Position numbers and translations under genes: made by a program. A stretch of DNA of 64,000 nt from Priestia taiwanensis (GTDB lineage: Bacteria; Bacillota; Bacilli; Bacillales; Bacillaceae_G). Numbering within the stretch: the first letter of the stretch is position 1; every line of letters starts with the position of its first letter. The notes beneath the pieces are model-generated. The model saw only the letters and a list, made by a program, of their open reading frames with translations, was not told where the DNA came from and did not search any database. The DNA is taken from assembly GCF_014638355.1 (NCBI RefSeq), contig NZ_BMFK01000001.1, positions 1,131,160 to 1,195,159 of the forward strand. Reading direction: 5' to 3'. This document shows positions 50,197-58,801 of this stretch, in pieces.

Positions 50197-50334
50197 AATG
50201 AGCATATATTTACTAAGTTTCCTAAAGTAACATAAAAACAATAAGAAGAAATCCTTCAAATGTAATATAATGGAACAAAAGAGATTTATTATATAGCACG
50301 ATGGTCATTTGCTTAGTAAATTGGAGGGATTTAA

Positions 50335-50895
50335 TTGAAACGAACAAAAAAAGTCCTAGCCGGTGTATCAGCTATATTGATGACGACAACTACTGTAGGC
50401 TGTGGTTCTCCTTCTAGTACGTCCGAAATTATTTCAACAGAAAAAGTAACAACAACTACTGTAGAGGAGACACCTACAGTAGCACAAAATCCTGTTACAC
50501 AACAACCTCCTAAAGAAAATGTCCAAACTTCTGAAGTCGAAATAGACGATGATATTGAAACATTTGCAAAAGATAATGGAATAGACCTACCTGAAATCCC
50601 TAATGATGAATATTGTAGTGAATGGGAATTTGACATGGAAGCAGGAGTTTGGAAATGCAACGACAGTGAGTCTACACACTACTCCTACTTGTATTACGGA
50701 GGACTATATTATGCAACATTAAGCTACTTGATGAACAATAAAACTTATAAAGATTATCACACTAGCAAAGGTTTTGCAGGAGGAAATAAGCTCCAAAGTA
50801 AATTTAGCAACGGTATAACTCGCAGTAGTAACAATGGTACTTACTCTAATAGCAATAATGGTAACAACACAGGGAAAAGTGGCTTTGGTAGCTGA
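50335..50895 (+). CDS. Lipoprotein with a low-complexity C-terminus
   Basis: The 186-aa protein has a lipobox VGC (Cys23), a Thr-rich linker, an acidic middle (DDDIETFAKDNGIDLPEIPNDEYC), an aromatic segment (YSYLYYGGLYYATLSYLM), and a Ser/Asn/Gly-rich tail that ends SGFGS. After TGA (50893-50895) the frame continues for seven codons, SSTISGG, to TAA, so the stop may be a recent mutation or read-through. Function unknown. TTG 50335 follows TTGGAGGG. Confidence 0.7.
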   Translation: MKRTKKVLAGVSAILMTTTTVGCGSPSSTSEIISTEKVTTTTVEETPTVAQNPVTQQPPKENVQTSEVEIDDDIETFAKDNGIDLPEIPNDEYCSEWEFDMEAGVWKCNDSESTHYSYLYYGGLYYATLSYLMNNKTYKDYHTSKGFAGGNKLQSKFSNGITRSSNNGTYSNSNNGNNTGKSGFGS

Positions 50896-50922
50896 AGTAG
50901 TACTATTAGTGGTGGTTAACAA

Positions 50923-50956
50923 AAAAAGGCTGAAGGGAATCCCCTTCAGCCTTTTT
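50923..50956 (+). terminator. Rho-independent terminator
   Basis: AAAAAGGCTGAAGGG and CCCTTCAGCCTTTTT form a strong stem with T run. Confidence 0.9.
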
Positions 50957-51116
50957 TATCTATTACCGTTCCTTATGTAATCGGATACAATTTTATTTTC
51001 ATCTGCCTAGATGTTTTAAAAAAATAAATAAGTGCATAACCATGCTCAACATACACGAATTTGAACCTGCAACGTGCAATCACCAAATCCAACTAAATAA
51101 CTTTTCAAACAAATAC

Positions 51117-51641
51117 TCAAGAAAGAGCAGCATGAAATAACCCCAACACTAAATAATGTTCTTGCAAATACGCATAGTTATAAATGTTCATCTTCACATT
51201 ATATGCACGATTCATAAATTGCACATTACAATCTGCAATTACATCCCCGTCTACTACTAATTGAGCTGGTTCAAACAATCTCTTACTAATTAAGTACTCT
51301 TTATTTTTATATATGAACGTAATTTTTTCATCTATATCAAAACATTCCGTCTCTCTCATGACAATTTCATGTTCTACTTGATTATGATCAATATACGTCA
51401 CGAATGCTTTCTTTCTCGTGAATCCTCTCGCATCTTTCGAAATAATCCTCACGTTATTCTCACTATCTCGTAACTCATACGTAAGGTAACGACCACACTC
51501 GCTACTGATTTTATCCAAAAATTTCGTAAACACATTCTCATAAAAACCTTTCACAACTCCTACTTTCCCGCTCTTCCCATAAATTTCAATCGGTTTAGCC
51601 GATGTTCTACAGAGCGGAAGGTTATAAGAAAACTGTGACAT
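51117..51641 (-). CDS. Tubby C-terminal-domain-like protein
   Basis: The 174-aa protein is a beta-rich single domain with the LURP-one/tubby-like pattern KPIEIYGKSGKVGVVKGFYEN...KAFVTYIDHNQVEHEIVMRET...DGDVIADCNVQFMNRAYNVKM. Such domains bind phosphoinositides or small ligands in eukaryotes; bacterial roles are unknown. The assignment is tentative. It stands alone. Confidence 0.6.
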   Translation of the reverse strand: MSQFSYNLPLCRTSAKPIEIYGKSGKVGVVKGFYENVFTKFLDKISSECGRYLTYELRDSENNVRIISKDARGFTRKKAFVTYIDHNQVEHEIVMRETECFDIDEKITFIYKNKEYLISKRLFEPAQLVVDGDVIADCNVQFMNRAYNVKMNIYNYAYLQEHYLVLGLFHAALS

Positions 51642-51686
51642 ATTACCCCTCCATTTATTAGTTTAAAACACTTTGACAGATATACT

Positions 51687-51708
51687 GTGGAGGGAAATAT
51701 CCCTCCAC
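51687..51708 (-). terminator. Hairpin after the 545-aa membrane protein gene
   Basis: GTGGAGGG/CCCTCCAC stem, 6 bases past the stop. It has no T run, so terminator strength is uncertain. Confidence 0.5.
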
Positions 51709-51713
51709 GTTGC

Positions 51714-53351
51714 TTATTTTAAATCGATATTTTTGTTATCAAACTCTTTCACTGTTATCCCATCCATATTAGGTAACTCGATGTACTTATAATCAATTAC
51801 ATCATTTTCTTTTGTTAAAGCGACTTCTTTAGATACCGCGGATGGAACAATAATTAAGCTATTTGGCTTTTCTTTCACAACGATGTAGAACAATTGATTC
51901 CCTTCTGTTGTGACCGAACCTATTCTTTCTACTGTACCAGTTTCAGATTTCTCTACACCGTTTGTTTCTAAATTACCTTGAACCCCTTTACCTGCCAGAG
52001 CTTTTACATAACTATTTAATGTTGCTTGTAATGTATCGCCAGTTGCTACAAGGTTATAGTTCTCTACATTTACCATTCCGTATGATTTCACAAGACCTTT
52101 TTTGTCTTTTAATGTTAAGAAATACGTTGGTTCATTTTGAACATTAATTAAAATTGGATGTGTTGCTTTGTACTGTAAGTTTTGTACACTTCCTTCTGCC
52201 GACTGCATACCCGCTGTTTCTGTTGCGCCTGATACATTATACTTCGTCGTTTCTCCAGTACGTGTATTTGTAAGTGCAAATCCAACTGTTGATTCATCTT
52301 TTCCTACACTTGAAATTCCTGTATAGAAGAAACATTCTCCATTGTTATAAATAACTTGCATTCCTTCTGTTGTTTTCAACTTATCTTGGTTCGAGAAGTT
52401 GAAGAATCCGTGTACATACTCTCCCCAATAATCTAAGTGCTTTTCAACTGTCGATTGTGGTTGAATAATATCTACCCATTTCGGTGTATCTTCCACCGTG
52501 TATTGTTGCATCTCGCCAGTTTGTGCATCAATAATCAATGTACCTGTAATCACTTCTCCAGAAAGTCCAATCGTATGATCATACGTAGAAGCTACCCAGT
52601 AAGGATTTCCTTCATCATTCAATTCAAATGAGTAGTCTTTAATTCCCTGTGTTGGATGACTTAAGTATGCATGACGCTCAACATTTGAATTAAAGTAAGC
52701 GCTTGATAAATACTTCAATTTAATATCTTTCCCATTCAATTGTGTAACTAATTCTACATCCTGCGCATCAGTAGCACTTACTTTCACATATCCTTGCGTA
52801 CCTTCTCTATTTTGGAACCATTTAAGAATTCCTGAATGCTCAAGTGGTCCTACATAATATAATTTCCCATCAATTTGTTGAAGCGTTAATTCCCCTACTT
52901 CAACCTGACTCCCTAACGCTGGTATTTCTCCTAATTTTTTATCTGCATAATTCCCTGCTAATTCTTTATCAATTGTAGGCAATTGCTCTAGGTCAACGTG
53001 CGCCACATCCGATTCAAATTTTCGTTCTTCTACTTCACCGATTAAGTGATGGTAGTCTTTGCTATGGATAACTGTTGTTGTCATAAAGAAGAAAACAACA
53101 TTCATTAAAATAAGAAGTGAAACCGATCCAATCCCAACTATTGCAAATTGTTTCGCATTAAATCTTCTGAACAAACTCATGAATACTATGTAACTACTAA
53201 ACAAGATAATAAGTAAAATATTAATCTTGAATCCCCATCTGTAGTGCAATGGTGACACGTTAAAATACATAATAATTCCAAATACTATTGCACTAAAAAT
53301 CAAACTTAAAACAAACGGCAATCCAAAATAACCATTCGATTTCTTTTCCAT
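51714..53351 (-). CDS. Membrane protein with a large extracellular region
   Basis: The 545-aa protein has three to four N-terminal membrane segments (about 5-25, 36-55, 65-90), then about 440 residues of extracellular, beta-rich sequence with repeated 'W/Y...GEM...YTVE' type features. ATG 53351 has GGGGATTACAT upstream; the frame extends to 53381. Its 5' end and promoter are duplicated at 54660-54960. No family is recognised. Confidence 0.7.
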   Translation of the reverse strand: MEKKSNGYFGLPFVLSLIFSAIVFGIIMYFNVSPLHYRWGFKINILLIILFSSYIVFMSLFRRFNAKQFAIVGIGSVSLLILMNVVFFFMTTTVIHSKDYHHLIGEVEERKFESDVAHVDLEQLPTIDKELAGNYADKKLGEIPALGSQVEVGELTLQQIDGKLYYVGPLEHSGILKWFQNREGTQGYVKVSATDAQDVELVTQLNGKDIKLKYLSSAYFNSNVERHAYLSHPTQGIKDYSFELNDEGNPYWVASTYDHTIGLSGEVITGTLIIDAQTGEMQQYTVEDTPKWVDIIQPQSTVEKHLDYWGEYVHGFFNFSNQDKLKTTEGMQVIYNNGECFFYTGISSVGKDESTVGFALTNTRTGETTKYNVSGATETAGMQSAEGSVQNLQYKATHPILINVQNEPTYFLTLKDKKGLVKSYGMVNVENYNLVATGDTLQATLNSYVKALAGKGVQGNLETNGVEKSETGTVERIGSVTTEGNQLFYIVVKEKPNSLIIVPSAVSKEVALTKENDVIDYKYIELPNMDGITVKEFDNKNIDLK

Positions 53352-53469
53352 ATGTAATCCCCTTTCATCTCTGTAACACATTCGCTACACCATTATATTA
53401 ACACCTATATACGAACTAGTCAATAGAAAAAGTCAAAAAACAAGTTCAAAAGAACTTTTCTTTAGAAAG

Positions 53470-53502
53470 AATAAAACTCAACCACGAAGGGCGAGTTTTA
53501 TT
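53470..53502. terminator. Terminator-like hairpin (also duplicated)
   Basis: AATAAAACTC/GAGTTTTATT is a perfect stem. A close relative lies near 54891-54920. Confidence 0.65.
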
Positions 53503-53648
53503 TTAATGCTTTATATGTACTATACTGTGAATAAATGGCGCAAATAATACCTTTAATGAAATCACAAATATTTAACGAATCATGTAGATTATGGATTCCT
53601 CATTCACCTTTCCTCCAAAAAATTCACATACTGCTTAGTCATTTATCA

Positions 53649-54446
53649 CTACTTATTTGTATCAACAATTGCTTGACCTGTTTGAACTTCAACCCAACCA
53701 TGTTTCAAACGTGCTTCAGCTTCTTTCATTTTGATTAGTTCTTCTGTAATGGAAGAACTAATTGTTTTATTTGCATCTGCTTCAGCTTTTGCTTCAATCA
53801 TTTTCTTCTCTGCAGCAATCTCAGCTTTCTGCTTCTCAATCTCTAAAGCTTTTAACTCCTGTTGTTTATTTACAACATCTTGAATGGCTTTCTCTGTTTG
53901 CTCATCGTAAGAAGGTTTTCCAAGTACAATACTAGAAACATTAAATCCTTTCTCTCCTACTTTGTTAGTAAATGCTTCAAAAATTTTCGCTTGGATTTCT
54001 GCACGATTATTATTTAAATCTAAAATAGTGTATTTAGAAACTACTTCAGAAGCGATACCCATCATACTATTTTTTAAATATCCTTGTTCCAAAGCCTTTG
54101 AATCTTGACCACGCCACTCACTATAAATATCACTTACTTTAGCGGGATCGTTTTGATAGTCTAAAACCATAGACATTGCGATTGTCTTTGTGTCTGCTGT
54201 TGGTAACGAAAACTCATACTCCACTGTTTCTGTGCTGATTGGATACTCAGTAATTCGTGCCATTGGCGATACAAAATGCAAACCTTCCGTTAATACTTCC
54301 TCTTGTACTCCACCTTGCATTCTATCAAATACTACTCCAACTTTACCTTGTGATACTGTCTCTGTGCACAAGAAGAATCCTGTAGCTCCTACCACTGTAA
54401 CTAATCCTGTCCAAGCAATACGTTTAATTGTTCTCATTTCCATCAT
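53649..54446 (-). CDS. Prohibitin/SPFH (band 7) family protein
   Basis: The 265-aa protein has an N-terminal membrane segment (about 7-27), the SPFH domain (about 30-190, GKVGVVFDRMQGG...EVLTEGLHFVSPMARITEYPIST) and an Ala/Glu/Lys-rich coiled coil (about 195-250). Such proteins form membrane microdomain scaffolds (flotillin-like). ATG 54446 is chosen with GGGGAG 7 bases upstream. A 24-residue membrane peptide gene precedes it by about 35 bases. Confidence 0.88.
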   Translation of the reverse strand: MMEMRTIKRIAWTGLVTVVGATGFFLCTETVSQGKVGVVFDRMQGGVQEEVLTEGLHFVSPMARITEYPISTETVEYEFSLPTADTKTIAMSMVLDYQNDPAKVSDIYSEWRGQDSKALEQGYLKNSMMGIASEVVSKYTILDLNNNRAEIQAKIFEAFTNKVGEKGFNVSSIVLGKPSYDEQTEKAIQDVVNKQQELKALEIEKQKAEIAAEKKMIEAKAEADANKTISSSITEELIKMKEAEARLKHGWVEVQTGQAIVDTNK

Positions 54447-54480
54447 TTCCAATCTCCCCTGTCTCTCTTTTTGCTATTTT

Positions 54481-54555
54481 TCATTTATATTTTTTACCTG
54501 ATAAATACCAAGCAATGGAACCTATAACTAAGATTACAAATAGAACATATGCCAT
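54481..54555 (-). CDS. 24-aa membrane peptide upstream of the prohibitin gene
   Basis: ATG 54555 has AAAGGAGAG 5 bases upstream. The product is one membrane helix (AYVLFVILVIGSIAWYL) followed by a basic tail (SGKKYK). It lies 34 bases before the prohibitin start on the same strand, so it may be a small partner or a translational leader. Confidence 0.6.
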   Translation of the reverse strand: MAYVLFVILVIGSIAWYLSGKKYK

Positions 54556-54659
54556 AATAACTCTCCTTTAAATAAAAGAATCTCTTCACTCTCTCATATA
54601 GCGCTTTCATTGGAGCGCCAACATTAAACAGGATCACAAGTCAATAGCAATTTATAAAC

Positions 54660-54960
54660 TATTAATCTTAAAAGTCCATCTAAAATGAATCCGTAACACA
54701 TTAAAATACATCATAATTCCAAACACTAAAAATTAAACTCAAAACAACAATCCAAAATAACCACTCTCTTTTTTCTCCCTCTTTATTTATGTAAAATGCT
54801 TCCTACAAACACATATTAACACGCACTTATGAATAGGTCAATAGAAAAGTCTAAAAACAAGTTCAAAAGAACTTGTTTTTAGACAAAAAAATAAAACTCT
54901 CCTATGAAGGACGAGTTTTGTCTGTAACATTTTATATGTCCTGAGCTATAAGTAAGTTGC
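54660..54960 (-). repeat. Decayed duplicate of the 5' region of the 545-aa gene
   Basis: Segments around 54690-54780 and 54830-54930 match 53262-53360 and 53400-53510 with many small changes, including the coding start, the region ACAAGTTCAAAAGAACTT and the terminator-like hairpin. The prohibitin gene lies between the two copies. Confidence 0.65.
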
Positions 54961-55246
54961 GTAAATAATGATGAAACTGTTTATTTCCTAGTGTACATTT
55001 TTCTATATCTATTCCTGTCATGATCGAAAGTCCCGATCATAACTTTTCTCCCCTTCGCAAAAAGTAAGACTAGACTATCCGCTCTCAACAATTGGATATC
55101 CAGTCTTACTAACAACTTATAATGAGCAAATTCAAAGAAAACATTGCTTTTTTATGAAAAAATAATCTCATCATTTAGTGATGAATCTTTATTTTGATAG
55201 ATAGAAAATAATCACCGCTTTTTTACTCATTATAAGTAACAATATA
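54961..55246. other. Gap holding two hairpins
   Basis: No gene seen. ATGATCG/CGATCAT (55020-55040) and AGTAAGACT/AGTCTTACT (55063-55110, with an inner CTATCC/GGATA(t)CC) are strong hairpins, one of which may end the SNF transporter transcript. Confidence 0.5.
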
Positions 55247-56584
55247 CTATATAACCCCAATTACATCTAAGAACACAATGATAATAGCTATTGGTGCTAC
55301 GTAGCGAAGCAGCATTAACCAAAGTATGAATAGTTTATATCCTTTGTTTTCACTTACTCCTAATTCTTTCATTAATACTTCTTTCTTCATCTTTAGTGGA
55401 ACGAATATTGCTACAAGTAGTACACCTAACGGCATTAACACGTTACTAACCGCAAAATCCGCTAAATCAAAAATTGTTTTACCGTAAAATGTGACATCAC
55501 TTAGTACACCAAATGACAGTGCTGATGGAATACCTACGACGAAAATACATAAGCCAACAATGCTTGCTATTTTCCCACGCTTCTCCTTATTTTTAGAGAT
55601 AAGTGAAGCAACACTTATTTCTAACATCGAAATTGCTGATGTAACAGTCGCAAAGAAGAATAGGAATAAGAATACGACGAAGAATATTTTTCCGAATGCC
55701 ATTTTGCTGAAGATTGCTGGTAATACGATGAAGAGAAGACCAGGTCCTTGTGCTGGCTCCATACCAAAAGCAAATACGACTGGGAAAATTGCTAATCCTG
55801 CAAACAATGTGATCATAATTGTTAGACCAACGATTGAAAATGCTGAGCGTGTTAAACTCTCTTCTTTCGGTAAGTATGAACTATATGTCACCATTACTGC
55901 TACACCTACTGATAGGGAGAAAAATGATTGTCCCATCGCATACAGTACTGTTTCAGATGTTACTTTTGAGAAATCAGGCTGTAAGAAGAAGCTAACCCCT
56001 TCCATCGCCCCATCTAATGTTAATGAACGAATAATTAGCACAAAGAATAAGACAAATAATGCTGGCATTAAGTATTTATTTACTTTCTCTACCCCGTTTT
56101 GTACACCTTTACTCACAATGAAAATAGTCAATAATAAGAATAATAACTGTGCGCCAACTGCTAAATAAGGATCAGAAATAATTTGTCCGAAAACAACATC
56201 GTACGATCCTGTTGCTTCCCACAATTGTCCTGTTATTGCATTCCATAAATAAAGTAAAATCCAACCACCGACAACACTATAAAACGATAGTAAAATGAAA
56301 CACGTAATAATTCCAAGTCTTCCTACCCACGGCCATAATGTACGCGGCGCAATGTCATCATATGCTTGTACTGCTTCTTTTTGTGTACTTCTTCCAATGA
56401 CAAACTCCGCTAATAATAACGGCAAACCTATTAACAATGTAAAGCCAATGAAGATAAGGAAGAACGCACCTCCACCTCCAACACCAGCCATATATGGGAA
56501 CTTCCAAATTGCACCTAAACCAATTGCAGATCCTGCCGCTGCCAAAATAAAACCTAGTTTCGATGTCCATTGTTGAGCTTTCAT
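55247..56584 (-). CDS. SNF-family Na+-dependent transporter, T-box controlled
   Basis: The 445-aa protein has about twelve membrane segments and the NSS/LeuT family hallmarks: [33 protein letters not shown] at the N-terminus (substrate/Na+ site 1), and PFFLAEF-like [17 protein letters not shown]. It imports an amino acid with sodium. A T-box leader before it means it senses uncharged tRNA, so the substrate should be the amino acid carried by that tRNA. ATG 56584 follows GAAAGAGGTAGAGAG. Confidence 0.92.
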   Translation of the reverse strand: MKAQQWTSKLGFILAAAGSAIGLGAIWKFPYMAGVGGGGAFFLIFIGFTLLIGLPLLLAEFVIGRSTQKEAVQAYDDIAPRTLWPWVGRLGIITCFILLSFYSVVGGWILLYLWNAITGQLWEATGSYDVVFGQIISDPYLAVGAQLLFLLLTIFIVSKGVQNGVEKVNKYLMPALFVLFFVLIIRSLTLDGAMEGVSFFLQPDFSKVTSETVLYAMGQSFFSLSVGVAVMVTYSSYLPKEESLTRSAFSIVGLTIMITLFAGLAIFPVVFAFGMEPAQGPGLLFIVLPAIFSKMAFGKIFFVVFLFLFFFATVTSAISMLEISVASLISKNKEKRGKIASIVGLCIFVVGIPSALSFGVLSDVTFYGKTIFDLADFAVSNVLMPLGVLLVAIFVPLKMKKEVLMKELGVSENKGYKLFILWLMLLRYVAPIAIIIVFLDVIGVI

Positions 56585-56670
56585 TTCTCTCTACCTCTTT
56601 CCTCTTTTGTATTAGACTTCCCTTCAACTACTGTTTGAACTACCACGTCCCTTCAAAAAAATAAAAAAAT

Positions 56671-57080
56671 CGCCCCTACGTAAATACGTAGGGACGACAA
56701 AATATCGCGGTACCACCCTAATTGTGAAGATACACCAAAATAGAACCGAATAAAAAACGCCCCTACGCCAAATACGTAGGGACGACAAAATATCGCGGTA
56801 CCACCCTAGTTATGAAGACACACCTAAAATAGAACCGAATAAAAAAACGCCCCTACGTAAATACGTAGGGACGAAAATATCGCGGTACCACCCTAGTTGT
56901 GAAGAAATTCTTCACCACTTACTTTGATAACGGTAATAACTACCGTCTTCCACTTCCTCTTAACGAGATTTATGAAAGATGCTCGAGGACGAAATTCATG
57001 AATAATCTATATACTGATTCTCACCAACCATCAGCTCTCTGAAATAGGGAGACATTCACTACTGCTTCCTGTCATTGCTT
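56671..57080 (-). ncRNA. T-box riboswitch with three tandem antiterminator/terminator modules
   Basis: One Stem I is visible (about 56945-57080: AGAGAGCTGATGGTTGGTG and the GAATTTCGTCCTCGAGC side). It is followed by three copies, about 88 bases apart, of the T-box core AGGGTGGTACCGCG and a terminator made from CGTCCCTACGTA/TACGTAGGG(G)CG with T run. The cores are at 56881-56898, 56794-56811 and 56706-56723; terminators at 56848-56873, 56758-56784 and 56671-56695. One aptamer therefore faces three successive decisions. The triplet beside GAA reads CAT (His) but TTC (Phe) is possible with a small shift, so the amino acid is unresolved. Confidence 0.92.
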
Positions 57081-57162
57081 ATTATAAGACGATTTGATTA
57101 CTATTATTTTTATCATAGAAGTTTTCACCTGTCAAACACTTTTTAGAAAATTTCAACCTTCT

Positions 57163-58080
57163 TTACTCAAATAATCCCATACTTAAGTAACGCTCACCTG
57201 TATCCGGCGCAATACAAAGGACTTTCTTTCCTCTACCTAATCGCTTTGCTATCATTATCGCCGCAAAGACCGACGCACCAGAAGATGGTCCTACTAATAT
57301 TCCTTCTTTTCTTGCTAAATCTTTCATTGTTTCCACCGCATCGTCATCAGCAATTTGAATGATTTCATCGTAAATATCCGTATTTAAATTTTTGGGAATA
57401 AATCCTGGGCTTGTCCCAACTAACTTATGCGGACCAGGTATACCCCCAGATAAAACCGGCGATCCTTTTGGCTCTACAACAGCGACGTACAAATTCGGTA
57501 ACCTCTCTCTTAGAGCCTCTCCCGTTCCTGTAATCGTTCCACCTGTTCCCGCAGTCGCAACGAATGCATCTAATTCCCCATCCATTTGCTCGTACACTTC
57601 AAGTGCTGTTGTGATACGGTGAATATTTGGATTTGCACTATTCTCGAACTGTTGCGGGATGAAGCTGTTCGGAATTTCTTGTTGGAGTTCAATTGCTTTT
57701 GTAATAGCTCCTGGCATCCTTTTCTCTGCTGGTGTTAAGACAACTTCTGCTCCATATGCTTTTAATAAATTAATACGTTCTTTTGACATGTTATCAGGCA
57801 TAATAAGAATTGCTTTGTACCCTTTCGCCGCTGCGTTCATTGCCAATCCAATACCCGTATTTCCACTCGTTGGCTCGATAATTGTGTCACCTTGCTTAAT
57901 GATACCTTGCTCTTCTGCCATATATATTAAATTATACGCCGCGCGGTCCTTCACACTACGAGATGGATTATACATTTCTAATTTCACGTATACATCTGCA
58001 CTCTCTTCCGGCACTATGCGTGACAATTTCACAACAGGAGTATTTCCGATTAACTGTGTGATGTTTGTATAACGATTCAT
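57163..58080 (-). CDS. cysK: Cysteine synthase (O-acetylserine sulfhydrylase)
   Basis: The 305-aa PLP enzyme has the lysine in SRSVKDRAAYNLI (Lys44), the phosphate-binding SGNTGIGLAM, and GTGGTITGTGEALRERLP. It makes cysteine from O-acetylserine and sulfide. B. cereus has several homologues; this one could be CysK or a CysM-like variant. AGGTGAATAG precedes the ATG. No T-box is seen directly before it. Confidence 0.92.
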   Translation of the reverse strand: MNRYTNITQLIGNTPVVKLSRIVPEESADVYVKLEMYNPSRSVKDRAAYNLIYMAEEQGIIKQGDTIIEPTSGNTGIGLAMNAAAKGYKAILIMPDNMSKERINLLKAYGAEVVLTPAEKRMPGAITKAIELQQEIPNSFIPQQFENSANPNIHRITTALEVYEQMDGELDAFVATAGTGGTITGTGEALRERLPNLYVAVVEPKGSPVLSGGIPGPHKLVGTSPGFIPKNLNTDIYDEIIQIADDDAVETMKDLARKEGILVGPSSGASVFAAIMIAKRLGRGKKVLCIAPDTGERYLSMGLFE

Positions 58081-58250
58081 CTATTCACCTACTTTACAAA
58101 AATTAAATCCCTATTTTTCTTATACGCAAACTATTTAATAACTACTATAACACTTCTCAAGAGACTATAAAAAAATAATGATTCGCTTTTTCATACTCAC
58201 CAACAATAAAACCCATCAACTTACTATTAGTATAAGTTAAAGGGCATTCT

Positions 58251-58742
58251 TTAATTTTTATTATTTTCTTTATTCGTTAGTACATTCTCATGTTGAAGTA
58301 ACCACTCTTTTCTCCACAAACCACCTCCGTAACCTGTTAATTTTCCATTTGAGCCAATAATCCGATGGCAAGGAACAACAATATTTAATTTATTTTTTCC
58401 GTTTGCATTTCCTACTGCTCGAATAGATTTCTCATTTCCAATAGCCACTGCAATCTCTTTATATGTAGCTGTTTCGCCAAAAGAAATACTTGTTAAAGCA
58501 CTCCAAACATTTTTTTGGAATGGTGTCCCTGCATTCCAAATAGGAAATGTAAATACTTTTCGCGCACCATTAAAATATTCAATCAGTTGATGATAGCAAT
58601 CTTGAACTACGGATGGGGTATTTTCCTGTACTCTATGTTCTATTTCTTCTCTTTCCGAAAACATAATAGAACAAATTGCGTCTTCCGTACCTGTTATTTC
58701 AATCATCCCAACAGGTGATAAATAATCTACCATATGTTGCAT
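58251..58742 (-). CDS. ogt: Methylated-DNA--protein-cysteine methyltransferase (Ogt-type)
   Basis: The 163-aa protein has the alkyl-acceptor motif VPCHRIIGSNGKLTGYGGGLWRKEWLLQHE near residues 125-154 and the RAVGNANGKN helix-turn-helix region. It removes alkyl groups from O6-alkylguanine by suicide transfer to Cys. GGGAGG precedes the ATG. It stands alone. Confidence 0.93.
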   Translation of the reverse strand: MQHMVDYLSPVGMIEITGTEDAICSIMFSEREEIEHRVQENTPSVVQDCYHQLIEYFNGARKVFTFPIWNAGTPFQKNVWSALTSISFGETATYKEIAVAIGNEKSIRAVGNANGKNKLNIVVPCHRIIGSNGKLTGYGGGLWRKEWLLQHENVLTNKENNKN

Positions 58743-58801
58743 CGTAATAACCTCCCTGTAGTAATATAGATATTTCTATTTTCACTATCACTTCTACATA
58801 T

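Noticed and set aside
55491..56168. Plus-strand 225-codon ORF
   Set aside because: It is the complement of the SNF transporter gene, without a ribosome binding site or recognisable motif.
56945..57080. Assigning the T-box amino acid
   Set aside because: The triplet next to GAA could be read as CAT or TTC depending on alignment, so no amino acid is asserted.
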